Source: Halobacillus sp. Marseille-P3879 (lineage in GTDB: Bacteria > Bacillota > Bacilli > Bacillales > Halobacillaceae). From it: 64,000 bases of DNA. How positions within the stretch are numbered: position 1 is the stretch's first letter; every line of letters starts with the position of its first letter. Under the pieces are notes generated by a model. The model did not search any database, was not told the DNA's origin, and saw only the letters and a list, made by a program, of their open reading frames with translations. A program made the translations under genes and the position numbers. The stretch lies in assembly GCF_900240285.1 (NCBI RefSeq), contig NZ_OESS01000002.1:682001-746000 (forward strand), read 5' to 3'. This document shows, one piece after another, positions 19,575-29,478 of the stretch.

Positions 19575-20507
19575 TTATATTTGCTCTTGTTTCTTATCGT
19601 AACTTAACGTGGCAACTGCATCGTGCAGATGGATAGATTCTTCGTTTCGGCAGTGAACAGTAAATGCTTCCACAAAATCATATTCATATAAATCTGCGGC
19701 CACTAGTCGGACGATATCTTCTACGAACCTTGGGTTCTCATAAGCTTGTTCGGTAACCATTTTTTCATCAGGCCGTTTTAGCACAGGGTGAATTCTTGCA
19801 CTCGCATTACTTTCTGCAGCTTCTAACAGTGCAGCTTTCCAGTCGATTTTCTGTTCGTCAAAGTCTTCGGTAAGCTTAACTTCCATGGTAACGTTACCTC
19901 TCTGATTGTGAGCGCTGTACTCACTGATTTCCTTGGAACATGGGCACAAGGTTGTTATTTTGCCGGTAAGACTTACGGTTATATCATAACCACTCCTCTC
20001 GTCATATTTGACGGCAATAGAGGCATCCGCATGATTCATACCCGTTAATTGAGAATAAGGGCCTTTTCTTTCAAAGAACCACGGGAAGGAAACTTCAACC
20101 TCAGCGTCTTCCTGTTTCAGTCTTCCGGCTAGTTCAGCAGTAAAACTCTTTAAGGTTTCTACATCAACCGCAAACCCTTGATGGTGATATTTGTCCAATT
20201 GTTCAGTAAAACGGCTCATATTTGTCCCTTTACTTCCCTGACTTATCGATGAACCAAAAGTAAACGTACCAATGGTGGTTTGAATCTCAGGACTCAATTG
20301 ACTCGGGATAGAAATCGGATGTTTTACATTTGAAATACCGACCATATCTATATTAAACAGAAAATCCTTTTTCGAGTTTTGCAAATCAGCCATTTTTTCT
20401 TTTTCGATCGGCTTTGTTCGAGGTCCAGGATCTACTGATCCAAACAATTTATGACGATCCTCTTTAGGAGGAAGTTGTTTTGTTTTATTTAATTCGGCTT
20501 GATTCAT
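19575..20507 (-). CDS. folE2: GTP cyclohydrolase FolE2 (type IB)
   Basis: Converts GTP to dihydroneopterin triphosphate for folate (and queuosine-type) synthesis; the IB form can use metals other than zinc. 310 residues. Visible are the [24 protein letters not shown]-terminus, [21 protein letters not shown] and the metal-site region [17 protein letters not shown]. Start ATG at 20507 follows AAAGGAG; the 36-codon extension upstream reads through promoter-like AT-rich DNA. In B. subtilis folE2 is Zur-controlled; no Zur box was recognised here. Confidence 0.95.
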   Translation of the reverse strand: MNQAELNKTKQLPPKEDRHKLFGSVDPGPRTKPIEKEKMADLQNSKKDFLFNIDMVGISNVKHPISIPSQLSPEIQTTIGTFTFGSSISQGSKGTNMSRFTEQLDKYHHQGFAVDVETLKSFTAELAGRLKQEDAEVEVSFPWFFERKGPYSQLTGMNHADASIAVKYDERSGYDITVSLTGKITTLCPCSKEISEYSAHNQRGNVTMEVKLTEDFDEQKIDWKAALLEAAESNASARIHPVLKRPDEKMVTEQAYENPRFVEDIVRLVAADLYEYDFVEAFTVHCRNEESIHLHDAVATLSYDKKQEQI

Positions 20508-20624
20508 AACATAAGCTCCTTTCAGACCAGCTCTATACATCAAAGTATACAATATGTAAATACGTTTATAAAATTTATTGCTTTTATATTGCGCTTCACA
20601 AAATTGATTATACACACATAGATA

Positions 20625-20660
20625 AACCTACGGCAACACAACAGGGGGGTGCCGTAGGTT
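20625..20660 (-). terminator. Hairpin after plsY
   Basis: AACCTACGGCA (20625-20635) and TGCCGTAGGTT (20650-20660) form an 11-bp perfect stem with a 14-nt loop. The T-tail on the minus strand is short (TTTAT). It separates plsY from folE2. Confidence 0.65.
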
Positions 20661-20672
20661 CTGCTAGTGTGG

Positions 20673-21254
20673 TTACATCCATGTAATCTTTGGCTCTGTC
20701 TTATTCATTATTCGTTTGATATTTGTCCGATGGCGATAGATAACAAAAATTGTCATAATAGCAGTCACAATAGATAAACCATATTCCCCAAGCAGCAGGG
20801 TAACAATAAATGAAACGATTCCAGTTACCATTGAAGACAGGGAAACATACTTAGTGAAATATAGGAGTAAAAAGAAAGTTCCTAATATGATCGCAAACAC
20901 AATCGGGTTGACGCCAAGAATGACACCCCCTGAAGTGGCTACAGCTTTTCCGCCTTTAAATCCTGCAAAGACAGGATACATATGGCCGATTACTGCGAAA
21001 ATCCCTATAACAAGTGTAATGACGTCCGCACTAAATAGCAGAGGAAGTACAGTGGCTAACGTGCCTTTTAATATATCAGCTGATGTAACAATAAGTCCTG
21101 CTTTTAATCCTAATACTCTAAAAGTATTTGTTCCACCTAAATTTCCGCTGCCATGTTCACGTATATCTATGCCATACCCCAGTTTACCAACAATAAGACC
21201 AGAAGGAATTGCTCCTATCAAATAAGCCAAGATAATAAAAATAAAGTATTCCAT
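20673..21254 (-). CDS. plsY: Glycerol-3-phosphate acyltransferase PlsY
   Basis: Transfers acyl groups from acyl-phosphate to glycerol-3-phosphate, first step of phospholipid synthesis. 193 residues, several membrane spans, and the three family motifs: [57 protein letters not shown] and the C-terminal [10 protein letters not shown]. Start ATG at 21254 follows AAGGAG. Equivalent to yneS; here it is separated from yneT by about 9.7 kb of other genes. Confidence 0.95.
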   Translation of the reverse strand: MEYFIFIILAYLIGAIPSGLIVGKLGYGIDIREHGSGNLGGTNTFRVLGLKAGLIVTSADILKGTLATVLPLLFSADVITLVIGIFAVIGHMYPVFAGFKGGKAVATSGGVILGVNPIVFAIILGTFFLLLYFTKYVSLSSMVTGIVSFIVTLLLGEYGLSIVTAIMTIFVIYRHRTNIKRIMNKTEPKITWM

Positions 21255-21454
21255 CCAGCACAACTCCTTACGTCTTTGTTAATAGTTTATCATTATATCA
21301 GGTGTTAAAGAACAAAAAACTTAGGAAATCTAGTAATGATTCCCCTGCGTGTAAGACAGTGACATACACAGGCCCTGTTTCGCCTAACCTGGTGGTAAGG
21401 GGGAATTAAACTTGTTTGGAATACGGCAGGGTCCGGAAGTGCCTGACACTTCTT

Positions 21455-21993
21455 AAAATGAAGTGTTAGCCATTATTGAAAATGGTTTACCTAACCGGAT
21501 ACAAGCTTAACGATAACGATAGCAAGGGGCAGGAATGCCCGGATTAACGGCCGCCTCCTTCTTGATATTGTTAGTCTCCTCTATAATGAAAATTTAATCT
21601 TTTATCAAATCACAGAGGGAATGACAATCTGCCGCTCGCTTTTTTAAAAGAAAACAGGCTCTGATATCATAATGAATCAGAAAATTGAGTAGATTGCCCA
21701 GGGAGAAAATAGTAAACGTGTTACAGCGCCTACGAAAAAGGGCCGGCTGTCATGCTGTATTATCAAAGGTTTACGGTTCACAAGTTTTTAATAAATTCCT
21801 GACCGGGACCACCTTTGATTGGCAGGCTGTTTTACTTTGTTCGCGCCTCACCCAGGAATAAGATTTTGGTAATTCTTTATCCAGTCCTGAAGGAAGGTTG
21901 CACTTTGCCGGTGAACACACTTCAAACTATCATGGTTGGGTCGAAGGGGCGATCGAATCTGGGGTAAGAGTGGCGAAAGAAATAAACAACTGA
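21455..21993 (+). pseudogene. Decayed flavin monoamine oxidase gene
   Basis: No long frame is open, but translated fragments line up in order with a flavin amine oxidase: IIENGLPNR (from 21472), the FAD-binding GAGMPGLTAASFL (from 21526), GNDNLPLAF (from 21617), KGPAVML (near 21738), QVFNKFLTGTTFDWQ (from 21781) and [20 protein letters not shown]...EINN ending at the 21991 stop. Fragments change frame several times, an in-frame TAA is at 21859, and the stretch between GNDNLP and KGPAV is far shorter than in intact enzymes, so there are deletions too. Inactive. Confidence 0.85.
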
Positions 21994-22000
21994 AATAACT

Positions 22001-22037
22001 AGACCTGATATTGACCTTACGTCACAGGTCTTTTTTT
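22001..22037 (+). terminator. Terminator behind the amine oxidase pseudogene
   Basis: AGACCTG / CAGGTCT arms followed by T7; remained intact although the gene has decayed. Confidence 0.75.
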
Positions 22038-22152
22038 AATGAATTCATAATTCCAGGAATTTATTTTTGACATCTGAAGTCTATACATTAGAATATTGAG
22101 TGTACAAAGAATAAAAAAATGTAAAAATCGGATACTGTCAAACATTAAAGGG

Positions 22153-22171
22153 TTTACATTATAGATGTAAA
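22153..22171. promoter_or_regulatory. Palindrome upstream of zwf, possible operator
   Basis: TTTACATTATAGATGTAAA: two perfect 7-bp arms with a 5-bp spacer, about 130-150 bp before zwf. The regulator is not identifiable. Confidence 0.35.
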
Positions 22172-22299
22172 TTTTAATTATTGTCCAAATTGTCAAATTA
22201 TTACTTGTGAAATGGTTCCCAATATTTTAATGTAACGAGAGAAGTATTTTGAAGAAACAGAAAAATATTTTAAGTATTTTAAAAGTGGAGGAAAAGCTA

Positions 22300-23748
22300 T
22301 TGGAATCTATGTCGTTTATCTTATTTGGATCAACGGGTGATTTAGCAAAACGAAAAATCTACCCGGCTTTGTACAATTTATTTATAGATAAATCCATGCC
22401 TGCTTCTTTCTCAGTAGTAGGTCTAGGCCGGAGGCACTGGTCCCATGAAGAATTTCAGGGTAACGTAGAGGAGGCTGTACGTACGTTTTCCAGAAGCTCC
22501 GTGGATGAAGAGGCAATGAAAAAATTCGTTGAAGCCTTTCGTTATCATCCACTTGATGTGACTGAACCTGAAGCGTATGAAGACCTTTACGAGTACGTTC
22601 ATCAACGGGAAAACGAGCTGAACATTCAAGAAAACCGAATGTTTTACCTCTCTGTTTCTCCGAGGTTATTTGATGTGATCATCACCAATGTAAAGAACAG
22701 CGGGTTAAGCAATACTGAAGGATGGAAGCGGCTCATTATCGAAAAGCCGTTTGGCCATGACTTAGAGTCAGCAAGAGTTCTCAACCGGGAAATTAGTGCG
22801 GTGTTCGAAGAGAAGGAAATCTACCGTATTGATCATTACTTAGGAAAACCGATGGTTCAGAACCTTGAAGCTTTAGAGCATTCCAACCCTGTGCTGCAAG
22901 CTTTGTGGAATAAAAAGTATATTGCTAATATGCAAATAACAGCTAGTGAAATCGTCGGTGTGGAGGAAAGAGCTGGATACTATGATAAAGTTGGAGCCAT
23001 TCGTGATATGGTCCAGAACCATATGCTTCAGCTGATCATGATGACTGCAATGCGTCTTCCAAACGAAATCAATGCGGAAAATATCCGCAATGAAAAGAAA
23101 AAAGTAATGGAAGCACTTCGGCCTTTATCCAAGGATGATGTAGCGACAAACGTAGTCCGCGGGCAGTACGGGCCGGGGATTGTTAACGATGAACATGTCC
23201 CAGGATATCTGGATGAGGAAGGGATTGAAAAATCTTCCAGAAACGATACTTATATTGCCGCACGTCTTTGGATCGACAATGAATTCTGGAGCGGCGTCCC
23301 TTTTTATATCCGTACAGGCAAGCGTTTGAAAGAAAAATCTACCAGGATTGTAATGGAATTTAAGAGCCCACACGGCAAAAGGTACGAAGATGAGGATTTA
23401 GCACCGAATCTGCTTATTATTGAAATCAGTCCTAACAAAGGGGTAACCCTGCAGTTAAACAGTAAAAACTCACTGAATAACGGAAAACTCGAACCTGTCC
23501 ACATTAACTTTTCGAGGGATCAGAAAGAACTTCCGGAAGCCTATGAGCTGCTGCTTCTGGACGCTATGCAAGGAGACCAGACGTATTTCGCGCATTGGGA
23601 TGAAGTGGAGATGTCCTGGGAATGGGTGCAGCCGATTCTAGATGATTATGAACAAGATGCTGCTCCTCTTTACCTGTATGAAGCGGGGTCAATGGGGCCT
23701 AAAGCAGCGGATCGATTGATTGATGAAGATGGGTTTCAGTGGTGGTAA
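22300..23748 (+). CDS. zwf: Glucose-6-phosphate 1-dehydrogenase
   Basis: First enzyme of the oxidative pentose phosphate pathway, yielding NADPH. 482 residues. N-terminal nucleotide motif LFGSTGDLAKRKIYPALYN and the active-site RIDHYLGKPMVQNLEAL are present; C-terminal half is typical. The TTG at 22300, 8 bp after GGAGG, is the most likely start (protein begins MESMSFILFG); ATG 22309 and an upstream TTG at 22249 are alternatives. Followed by gndA after 55 bp; probably one transcript. Confidence 0.95.
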   Translation: MESMSFILFGSTGDLAKRKIYPALYNLFIDKSMPASFSVVGLGRRHWSHEEFQGNVEEAVRTFSRSSVDEEAMKKFVEAFRYHPLDVTEPEAYEDLYEYVHQRENELNIQENRMFYLSVSPRLFDVIITNVKNSGLSNTEGWKRLIIEKPFGHDLESARVLNREISAVFEEKEIYRIDHYLGKPMVQNLEALEHSNPVLQALWNKKYIANMQITASEIVGVEERAGYYDKVGAIRDMVQNHMLQLIMMTAMRLPNEINAENIRNEKKKVMEALRPLSKDDVATNVVRGQYGPGIVNDEHVPGYLDEEGIEKSSRNDTYIAARLWIDNEFWSGVPFYIRTGKRLKEKSTRIVMEFKSPHGKRYEDEDLAPNLLIIEISPNKGVTLQLNSKNSLNNGKLEPVHINFSRDQKELPEAYELLLLDAMQGDQTYFAHWDEVEMSWEWVQPILDDYEQDAAPLYLYEAGSMGPKAADRLIDEDGFQWW

Positions 23749-23803
23749 GACCACTTGAATTCAATTGATAAATAAAGTAAGGATGTAAAAGGAGATGAAG
23801 GTT

Positions 23804-25216
23804 TTGAAACAGGAAATTGGAGTCATCGGCCTAGCGGTCATGGGAAAAAACTTAGCATTAAATATTGAAAGCAGAGGGTATTCCGTATCGGTATACAATC
23901 GTACGAAGGAGAAAACCGACGAATTTCTTAATGATGAAGCTGCCGGGAAAAACTTTAAAGGGACAGCTACTATTGAGGAATTTGTGCAGTCCCTGGAGAA
24001 ACCGAGAAAGATTCTTCTTATGGTTAAAGCTGGGCCGGCTACAGACGCAACAATTGAATCACTTCTGCCGCATTTAGATCAAGGAGATATCTTAATTGAT
24101 GGAGGAAATACATTCTATCAGGACACTATCCGCAGAAATAATGAACTAAAAGAATCCGGAGTGCACTTTATCGGTACCGGCGTTTCCGGCGGGGAAGAAG
24201 GGGCTTTAACCGGACCTTCCATCATGCCGGGAGGGCAGAAAGAAGCATATGAACACGTGAAACCTATTTTAGAAGCCATTGCTGCAAAAGTGGAAGATAC
24301 CCCTTGCACTACTTACATTGGTCCTGATGGTGCAGGCCATTACGTTAAAATGGTGCATAACGGAATAGAATATGGGGATATGCAGCTTATTTCTGAAGCC
24401 TATTTCATTTTAAAAAATGTGCTGGGCTTATCTGCTCAAGAGCTCCATGAAGTGTTCTCAGAATGGAATAAAGGAGAACTGGACAGTTATTTAATTGAAA
24501 TTACTGCTGACATTTTCACGAAAACCGATGAAGAAACCGGTAAACCGCTTGTTGATGTAATTTTAGATACAGCCGGTCAAAAAGGAACGGGTAAATGGAC
24601 GAGTATTAGTTCTATGGAACTAGGAGTACCACTTCCGGTAATTACAGAATCTGTATTCTCCCGATTCATTTCTGCTATGAAAGAGGAGCGTGTAAAAGCC
24701 AGCAAAATTTTAAGCGGACCTGAACAAAAGCCGTTCACGGGAGATAAGCAGGCAGTTATTGAATCAATTAGAAAAGCTTTATATATGAGTAAGATCGTAT
24801 CTTATGCTCAGGGATTTGCTCAAATGCGTTCAGCCTCAGAGTACTATGACTGGAATCTTCAATACGGTGATATTGCTATGATTTTCCGAGGCGGCTGTAT
24901 TATCCGGGCTCAATTCCTTCAAAAAATCAAGGAAGCCTACGACCGCGAAAGCGATTTGGACAACTTGCTGCTTGATCCTTACTTTAACGATATCGCAGAA
25001 AATTATCAATCCAGCCTGCGTGAAGTACTCAGCCTGGCCATTGAGCGAGGTGTGCCGGTTCCTGCATTTTCCAGCGCTCTTGCTTATTATGACAGCTACC
25101 GCACAGAAACGCTGCCAGCTAACCTGCTTCAAGCACAGCGAGACTATTTTGGTGCTCACACGTATCAAAGAATTGACAAAGAAGGGATCTTCCATACCGA
25201 ATGGATGGAAAAATAA
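23804..25216 (+). CDS. gndA: 6-phosphogluconate dehydrogenase, NADP-type GndA
   Basis: Oxidative decarboxylation of 6-phosphogluconate to ribulose-5-phosphate. 470 residues, strongly similar to the B. subtilis NADP-dependent enzyme: N-terminal [32 protein letters not shown], signature [23 protein letters not shown] and C-terminal [11 protein letters not shown]...[15 protein letters not shown] at 23804 has AAAGGAG at the right distance; ATG 23795 lies directly on that site and is unlikely. Pairs with zwf. Confidence 0.96.
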   Translation: MKQEIGVIGLAVMGKNLALNIESRGYSVSVYNRTKEKTDEFLNDEAAGKNFKGTATIEEFVQSLEKPRKILLMVKAGPATDATIESLLPHLDQGDILIDGGNTFYQDTIRRNNELKESGVHFIGTGVSGGEEGALTGPSIMPGGQKEAYEHVKPILEAIAAKVEDTPCTTYIGPDGAGHYVKMVHNGIEYGDMQLISEAYFILKNVLGLSAQELHEVFSEWNKGELDSYLIEITADIFTKTDEETGKPLVDVILDTAGQKGTGKWTSISSMELGVPLPVITESVFSRFISAMKEERVKASKILSGPEQKPFTGDKQAVIESIRKALYMSKIVSYAQGFAQMRSASEYYDWNLQYGDIAMIFRGGCIIRAQFLQKIKEAYDRESDLDNLLLDPYFNDIAENYQSSLREVLSLAIERGVPVPAFSSALAYYDSYRTETLPANLLQAQRDYFGAHTYQRIDKEGIFHTEWMEK

Positions 25217-25252
25217 TCAGATTTGAAAAAAGGATGGCATTACTGCCCTCCT

Positions 25253-25356
25253 CAGCTTGTAGAGAAACCCCGTGTTTTTCTACAAGCTTTTTTTGTGGGA
25301 TCGTGCGGACGAACACCCGAGCCTCCTCGTGAAAACCCCCACTGCGGGGTCTCGGA
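25253..25356 (+). repeat. Dispersed repeat copy with gndA terminator hairpin
   Basis: Starts with a 10-bp perfect stem AGCTTGTAGA / TCTACAAGCT (25254-25288) plus T-run, which ends the zwf-gndA transcript. The following stretch (GTGCGGaCGAA, then AACCCCCACTGCGGGG) repeats on the opposite strand at 44548-44834 with about the same spacing. This copy seems to be one arm only. Confidence 0.7.
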
Positions 25357-25423
25357 TCGCCCGTTTTTCCACAGGAGGCTCGTGGTATTTGACCGCCCTT
25401 CACCGAAAAAACCTCTCCTTCAC

Positions 25424-26082
25424 CTAAATCACCTTGGTTAGGTGAAGGGCAATCTTCTTCATGTTCTGGCAGGCAGCTGTCAGTAACGCTTGCTCTCGAA
25501 CTTTTTCTACTCTGCGCAAGCGACAATAACGCAGCCCATACAGTTCTTTTGAATCTGCGAAGCTACGCTCAACTTTCTCTTTTCTCATGCGATTGGAAAA
25601 ATCGATTTAACCGAACCTGTTCTTTATCCCTCTCCCATACAAGGCGTGTAATGGTTTGCTGGTGCTTTTGATTTTGAGTGCACCTCACAAGAAGAGGACA
25701 GGTCTCACACTGTAAAGTATCTGATTTATAATGACGATATCCATCACGGTCCGTTGTCGCCTACCTTAGCTCTTCTCCTTGTGGATATATAAACATCGCG
25801 GTTCTCATCATATTTGGATTTCCATTTCAGAAATCCTTTTTTATTCTGGTGACGTGGATGGGCAATTATACCAAATATATTTCGTTGGACAAGTCCATGA
25901 CAGATAAAGGAAGTTAAATACCCAGAATCTAAACCCGCAGCTTTCACAGGAAAGCTGAATCGTTCCACTTGGCGATCTAAACGGTTTAAGTAGAGTTTGG
26001 GATCATGGATGCTTCCATGTGTGACATGAATCTCTCTCATAATGTTGTACGTTTTCACGTAAAGCTGACGCCGTGCCATCAA
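25424..26082 (-). pseudogene. Remnant of an IS1182-type transposase
   Basis: Minus-strand fragments match the C-terminal half of IS1182-family DDE transposases: GSIHDPKLYLNRLD...AAGLDSGYLTSFIC...NKKGFLKWKSKY (25744-26082), then in another frame CETCPLLVRCTQNQKHQQTITRLVWERDKEQVR, then in a third [44 protein letters not shown] ending at a stop at 25424-25426. The N-terminal half is missing and frameshifts are present, so it is dead. Confidence 0.85.
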
Positions 26083-26120
26083 GCGAAGTGTTGACGAGTG
26101 TTGGTAAATATCCTGCTTTA

Positions 26121-26191
26121 CACATAAATAATCCGAACTGATTTCAACAAAATCGTTCGGATTATTATAACTCTATTCAGTTTTATCTCAA
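26121..26191 (-). repeat. IS terminal-region repeat, copy 1
   Basis: About 71 bp nearly identical, in inverted orientation, to 59972-60043. It contains the arms AATCCGAAC / GTTCGGATT and ends toward CAGTTTTATCTCAA. It lies upstream of the transposase remnant on the same strand, so it is probably the IS left end. Confidence 0.7.
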
Positions 26192-26197
26192 CTTTAC

Positions 26198-26815
26198 TTA
26201 TTGATCTTTATCAAAAAGCAGAACACGTGCTGGAGAAGCGTCTGTTCCCACTAGTTTCATAGGAGCTGCAATCATTTGATAAGACTTTTCCTCGACATCT
26301 TTCAGCCTTAATCCTTCGATTACTATGATCTCTGCTGCAAATAAAGATTTGTGAGTAGGATGTTCAGGCTGACTGCGTTCAATCCCAAGTGAGTCGATTC
26401 CTACTCCTCTAATGTTTTTTTCTGCTAGATAACGAGCTCCGTCTTCCTTTAAAAAGATAAATTCAAAGTTGAACTCCTCTTCATAAGAATTACGGGTCTT
26501 AAACAAAATGAAATCATTTTCCTGAATATCTAATTTTTCAATGTCGGCTTTTGTAATGCCGTCTTCTACATGACTGAGATCAAATACCTTTGCCTCTCCG
26601 ATTAGTTTATTCATAGAGATGCTTTCAAATGTATCGCCGTCATTCACCATATGTAGCGGGGCATCGATGTGTGTTCCTGTGTGAGCATCCATCTCCAGGC
26701 GTGATTCAGTTACGTGACCATTCGTATTGCTCTTAAAGGCAGGCTGTTTTTCCGGTTTGTTTTTATAAACCGGCATACCTTCATACACAGACTGGGTAAT
26801 GTCGATCATTTTCAT
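26198..26815 (-). CDS. Cyclase family hydrolase (kynurenine formamidase-like)
   Basis: 205-residue metal-dependent hydrolase of the cyclase/KynB fold. The metal-binding signature DAHTGTHIDAPLHM (near residues 43-56) is intact, with VGIDSLGIE and a C-terminal AAPMKLVGTDASPARVL typical of the family. Substrate not predictable: no tryptophan-catabolic genes nearby. Start ATG at 26815 follows GAGAGGAG. Isolated on the minus strand next to IS remains. Confidence 0.88.
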   Translation of the reverse strand: MKMIDITQSVYEGMPVYKNKPEKQPAFKSNTNGHVTESRLEMDAHTGTHIDAPLHMVNDGDTFESISMNKLIGEAKVFDLSHVEDGITKADIEKLDIQENDFILFKTRNSYEEEFNFEFIFLKEDGARYLAEKNIRGVGIDSLGIERSQPEHPTHKSLFAAEIIVIEGLRLKDVEEKSYQMIAAPMKLVGTDASPARVLLFDKDQ

Positions 26816-26922
26816 GAATAAAACTCCTCTCAAAATACGTAAGTTAATTGTTTCACTATCTATTCTTACACGGTTTTACATGAGTCGCAACCATTAGGAG
26901 CAGACAGAAGAAAAGGAGGGAA

Positions 26923-26949
26923 ATGAACGATTCTGTAGAAAACTATTAA
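26923..26949 (+). other. Possible 8-codon upstream ORF
   Basis: ATG at 26923 follows a strong AAAAGGAGGG and reads MNDSVENY then TAA. It precedes a second strong site and the 74-codon ORF. It may be a leader peptide or chance. Confidence 0.25.
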
Positions 26950-26975
26950 ATAACGTAAAAAGGAGGAAGGACTTA

Positions 26976-27200
26976 ATGAAACAGAGTAATTTATTTGAAT
27001 TAGGCGGTATAAATGGTGATCCTTTATATAGTGAAATCGAAAGTCTCACCCAAGGGAAGTCTTATATTCTAATAGGCAGATATAAAGTGATTAGAAATAG
27101 CTTTGGGCTCTTTGAGATTACTGCAGAGGGGATTTTTGATTGTGCCGGCAGCGTTACTCAGTGTTATCATTACTTCCACAGTCACACAAAATATGATTAA
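26976..27200 (+). CDS. Unrecognised 74-residue protein
   Basis: Not recognised. Strong ribosome site AGGAGGAAGG 5 bp before ATG 26976 argues that it is translated. The product is soluble and mixed (starts MKQSNLFELGGINGDPL; middle KSYILIGRYKVIRNSFGLFEI suggests beta strands) and ends in a His/Tyr-rich tail (CYHYFHSHTKYD) that may come from a frameshift of a longer gene. No membrane span. It is 55 bp upstream of the AI-2E-type transporter gene. Confidence 0.5.
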   Translation: MKQSNLFELGGINGDPLYSEIESLTQGKSYILIGRYKVIRNSFGLFEITAEGIFDCAGSVTQCYHYFHSHTKYD

Positions 27201-27255
27201 CGCAGACGGTGTTGAGGTAAACACCTTTATAATCATTAAAATTGAGGTGTCTGCT

Positions 27256-28326
27256 ATGTGGCTTAATCATGCGTATTTTAAATATATGACAGGTATAATT
27301 TTAGCTTTAATCTGTATTTACTTATTAACTTTACTCGATGCTTTTTCACCGGCAGCCACAATCATAAGTACTTTATTCTATCCCATTTTAATTGCCGGCT
27401 TTTTTTATTACATATTTAAACCGGTTGTCCGCTTTCTGGCAAAATCTAAATTCATCCCTTTAACGGCGGCGGTACTAATTGTATATGCGGCAGCGGCCGG
27501 GCTTTTTTATGTTATGTACCGCTTGCTGGCTGCTACAATTCAATCGCAGGTATCGAAAATTTCTTCCAATCTGCCGGAGGATTTAAAACAATCAGCAAAG
27601 GAAGCAGAAAAAACGATTGAAGAGAACAATATGGGCATGGTGTCTATGAGTAAAATCCGTCAGCAGGCTTCGAGCTTTTTCAGTGAGTTAACAAGTGCAG
27701 TTGGTAACCATGCGACCGAGATAGTGTCTACTATTACAGGAGCTGCTACTGTTCTTGTTGTAATTCCTTTTGTGTTATTTTTCTTTTTAAAAGATGGACA
27801 TCGTCTGGTTCCTTTTCTGATGAAATTTATTCCTTCCGATCATCAGAAGGAAGGAAAGAAGATTCTTAAGAACATTGATCAGACATTAAGCGCTTATATC
27901 ATCGGGCAGATTACCGTGGCATTTACAGACGGAGTATTGATGTTCATCGGTTATTTAATTATCGGCCTTGATTATGCATTAGTGCTTGCTATATTTGTAT
28001 TTTTAACCGCCGTTGTTCCATTTTTTGGACCGTTGATCGGTGTTCTTCCTGCTGTCGTGGTCAGTTTGACGCAGGACCCGGTGATGATTATCTATGTTTT
28101 TATTATCCTCATTGTTGTCCAGCAGTTAGAAGGGAATATCGTAGCGCCGGTAGTGCTTGGAAACCGGTTGAATGTTCACCCTTTAACGATTATTCTCTTA
28201 TTAATCGTTGCGGCAGCTTTATACGGTTTTATCGGGATGCTGATTGCTATACCCCTCTATTCGGTATTAAAAGTAACTATTAAGAATTTCTACAGTTTTT
28301 ATCGATTGCGGCGGATTCGAACATAG
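27256..28326 (+). CDS. AI-2E transporter family membrane protein
   Basis: 356-residue integral membrane protein of the AI-2E/PerM (UPF0118) family, with an N-terminal pair of helices, a soluble amphipathic insert (about residues 90-155, KISSNLPEDLKQSAKEAEKTIEEN) and about five more C-terminal spans including GLDYALVLAIFVFLTAVVPFFGPLIGVLPAVVVSL and the family motif GNIVAPVVLGNRLNVHPLTII. Members have been linked to Na+(Li+)/H+ antiport in halophiles and to quorum signal export in E. coli; which applies here is not decided. ATG at 27256 follows GAGGTG. Confidence 0.88.
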   Translation: MWLNHAYFKYMTGIILALICIYLLTLLDAFSPAATIISTLFYPILIAGFFYYIFKPVVRFLAKSKFIPLTAAVLIVYAAAAGLFYVMYRLLAATIQSQVSKISSNLPEDLKQSAKEAEKTIEENNMGMVSMSKIRQQASSFFSELTSAVGNHATEIVSTITGAATVLVVIPFVLFFFLKDGHRLVPFLMKFIPSDHQKEGKKILKNIDQTLSAYIIGQITVAFTDGVLMFIGYLIIGLDYALVLAIFVFLTAVVPFFGPLIGVLPAVVVSLTQDPVMIIYVFIILIVVQQLEGNIVAPVVLGNRLNVHPLTIILLLIVAAALYGFIGMLIAIPLYSVLKVTIKNFYSFYRLRRIRT

Positions 28327-28407
28327 CGGCCCTGTTCGCTCAGGTTTTATTTAAATGGAATCAGGGGAATATAATGTTGATCTTTGTAAATGATTAGGGG
28401 GAAATTT

Positions 28408-29478
28408 ATGATTACGTTTGAAAATGTCACAAAAACGTACACAGATGGAACTACGGCACTAAGTTCCATTAATTTAAGTGTGAAGGACGGGGAGCTGTTA
28501 ACCCTGATAGGTCCCAGTGGGTGCGGAAAAACGACAACGATGAAAATGATTAATCGATTGATTGAGCCTACGAGTGGGGAAGTTTTTATACATAATAAAA
28601 ACATTCAGGACTATAACATCCACGAACTGCGTTGGAACATAGGCTATGTCCTTCAGGAAATCGCCTTGTTTCCCCACATGACCATCGAAGAAAATATATC
28701 GATTGTTCCCGAAATGAAGAAGTGGAATAAAAAAGACATTTCTAAGAGAATCGATGAGTTGATGAAAATGGTCAATCTCGACCCGGAAATACACCGTAGG
28801 CGGAAACCAAGTGAGCTTTCAGGCGGTCAGCAGCAGCGCGTAGGCGTTCTTCGTGCTTTAGCAGCTGATCCAGATATTATTTTAATGGATGAGCCATTTA
28901 GTGCGCTCGATCCGATCAGCAGGGAACAACTGCAAAAAGATATCTTGTCTCTGCATAAGGAAATAAAGAAAACGATTGTTTTTGTGACCCATGATATAGA
29001 TGAAGCTATGGCAATGGGAGATCGTGTTTGTCTCATGCAGGAAGGAGAAATAGTTCAAGTGGACAGTCCACAGAATCTAATTTTGAATCCTGCCAATGCC
29101 TTTGTAGAAGACTTTATCGGCGAGAGGAAGTCTCCATGGCAGACAGCTGTTGATGTAATTATCGATCAGACCCAACAGCATGTTATATCGTTGAACGAGT
29201 TTGAGGAAGGTGCTGTTCCTCAACTGGAAGCCTATGTCGTCAAAGATTCAAATGGGGCTTTTTTGTTTGGAGTTTATAAAGGTGAAAAGGTAGATATGCC
29301 TGTCATTGAGCATGGAAAAACATTGACCGAAGCAATGAGTGAATTTGAAAAAGTCCGTTATCCGCTTCTTCCTGTAGCCCGGAATAATTCTGTCATCGGC
29401 ACTTTATCGTACAAGGACATGGTGTTTCACCTCAAGAAGCAAATGATGAAAACTAAGAGTGAGGTGATTAAGCCATGA
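28408..29478 (+). CDS. Betaine/choline-type ABC transporter ATP-binding protein (OpuCA/OpuBA-like)
   Basis: 356 residues. Walker A IGPSGCGKTT, signature LSGGQQQRVGVLRAL, Walker B DIILMDEPFSALD, and the H-loop FVTHDIDEAMAMGDR. After residue about 240 there is a C-terminal CBS-like region (YPLLPVARNNSVIGTLSYKDMVFHL) as in osmoprotectant importers. ATG 28408 follows AGGGGG. Its last four bases overlap the permease gene start (ATGA), indicating translational coupling. Substrate may be glycine betaine, choline, carnitine or ergothioneine. Confidence 0.9.
   Translation: MITFENVTKTYTDGTTALSSINLSVKDGELLTLIGPSGCGKTTTMKMINRLIEPTSGEVFIHNKNIQDYNIHELRWNIGYVLQEIALFPHMTIEENISIVPEMKKWNKKDISKRIDELMKMVNLDPEIHRRRKPSELSGGQQQRVGVLRALAADPDIILMDEPFSALDPISREQLQKDILSLHKEIKKTIVFVTHDIDEAMAMGDRVCLMQEGEIVQVDSPQNLILNPANAFVEDFIGERKSPWQTAVDVIIDQTQQHVISLNEFEEGAVPQLEAYVVKDSNGAFLFGVYKGEKVDMPVIEHGKTLTEAMSEFEKVRYPLLPVARNNSVIGTLSYKDMVFHLKKQMMKTKSEVIKP

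Noticed and set aside
20508-20624. Zur box or riboswitch upstream of folE2
   Set aside because: Looked for because B. subtilis folE2 is zinc-controlled; only AT-rich sequence without the Zur palindrome was seen.
25119-25526. Minus-strand 135-codon ORF across the gndA end and the repeat
   Set aside because: It is antisense to gndA and passes through the repeat hairpin; composition is non-protein-like and no ribosome site is present.
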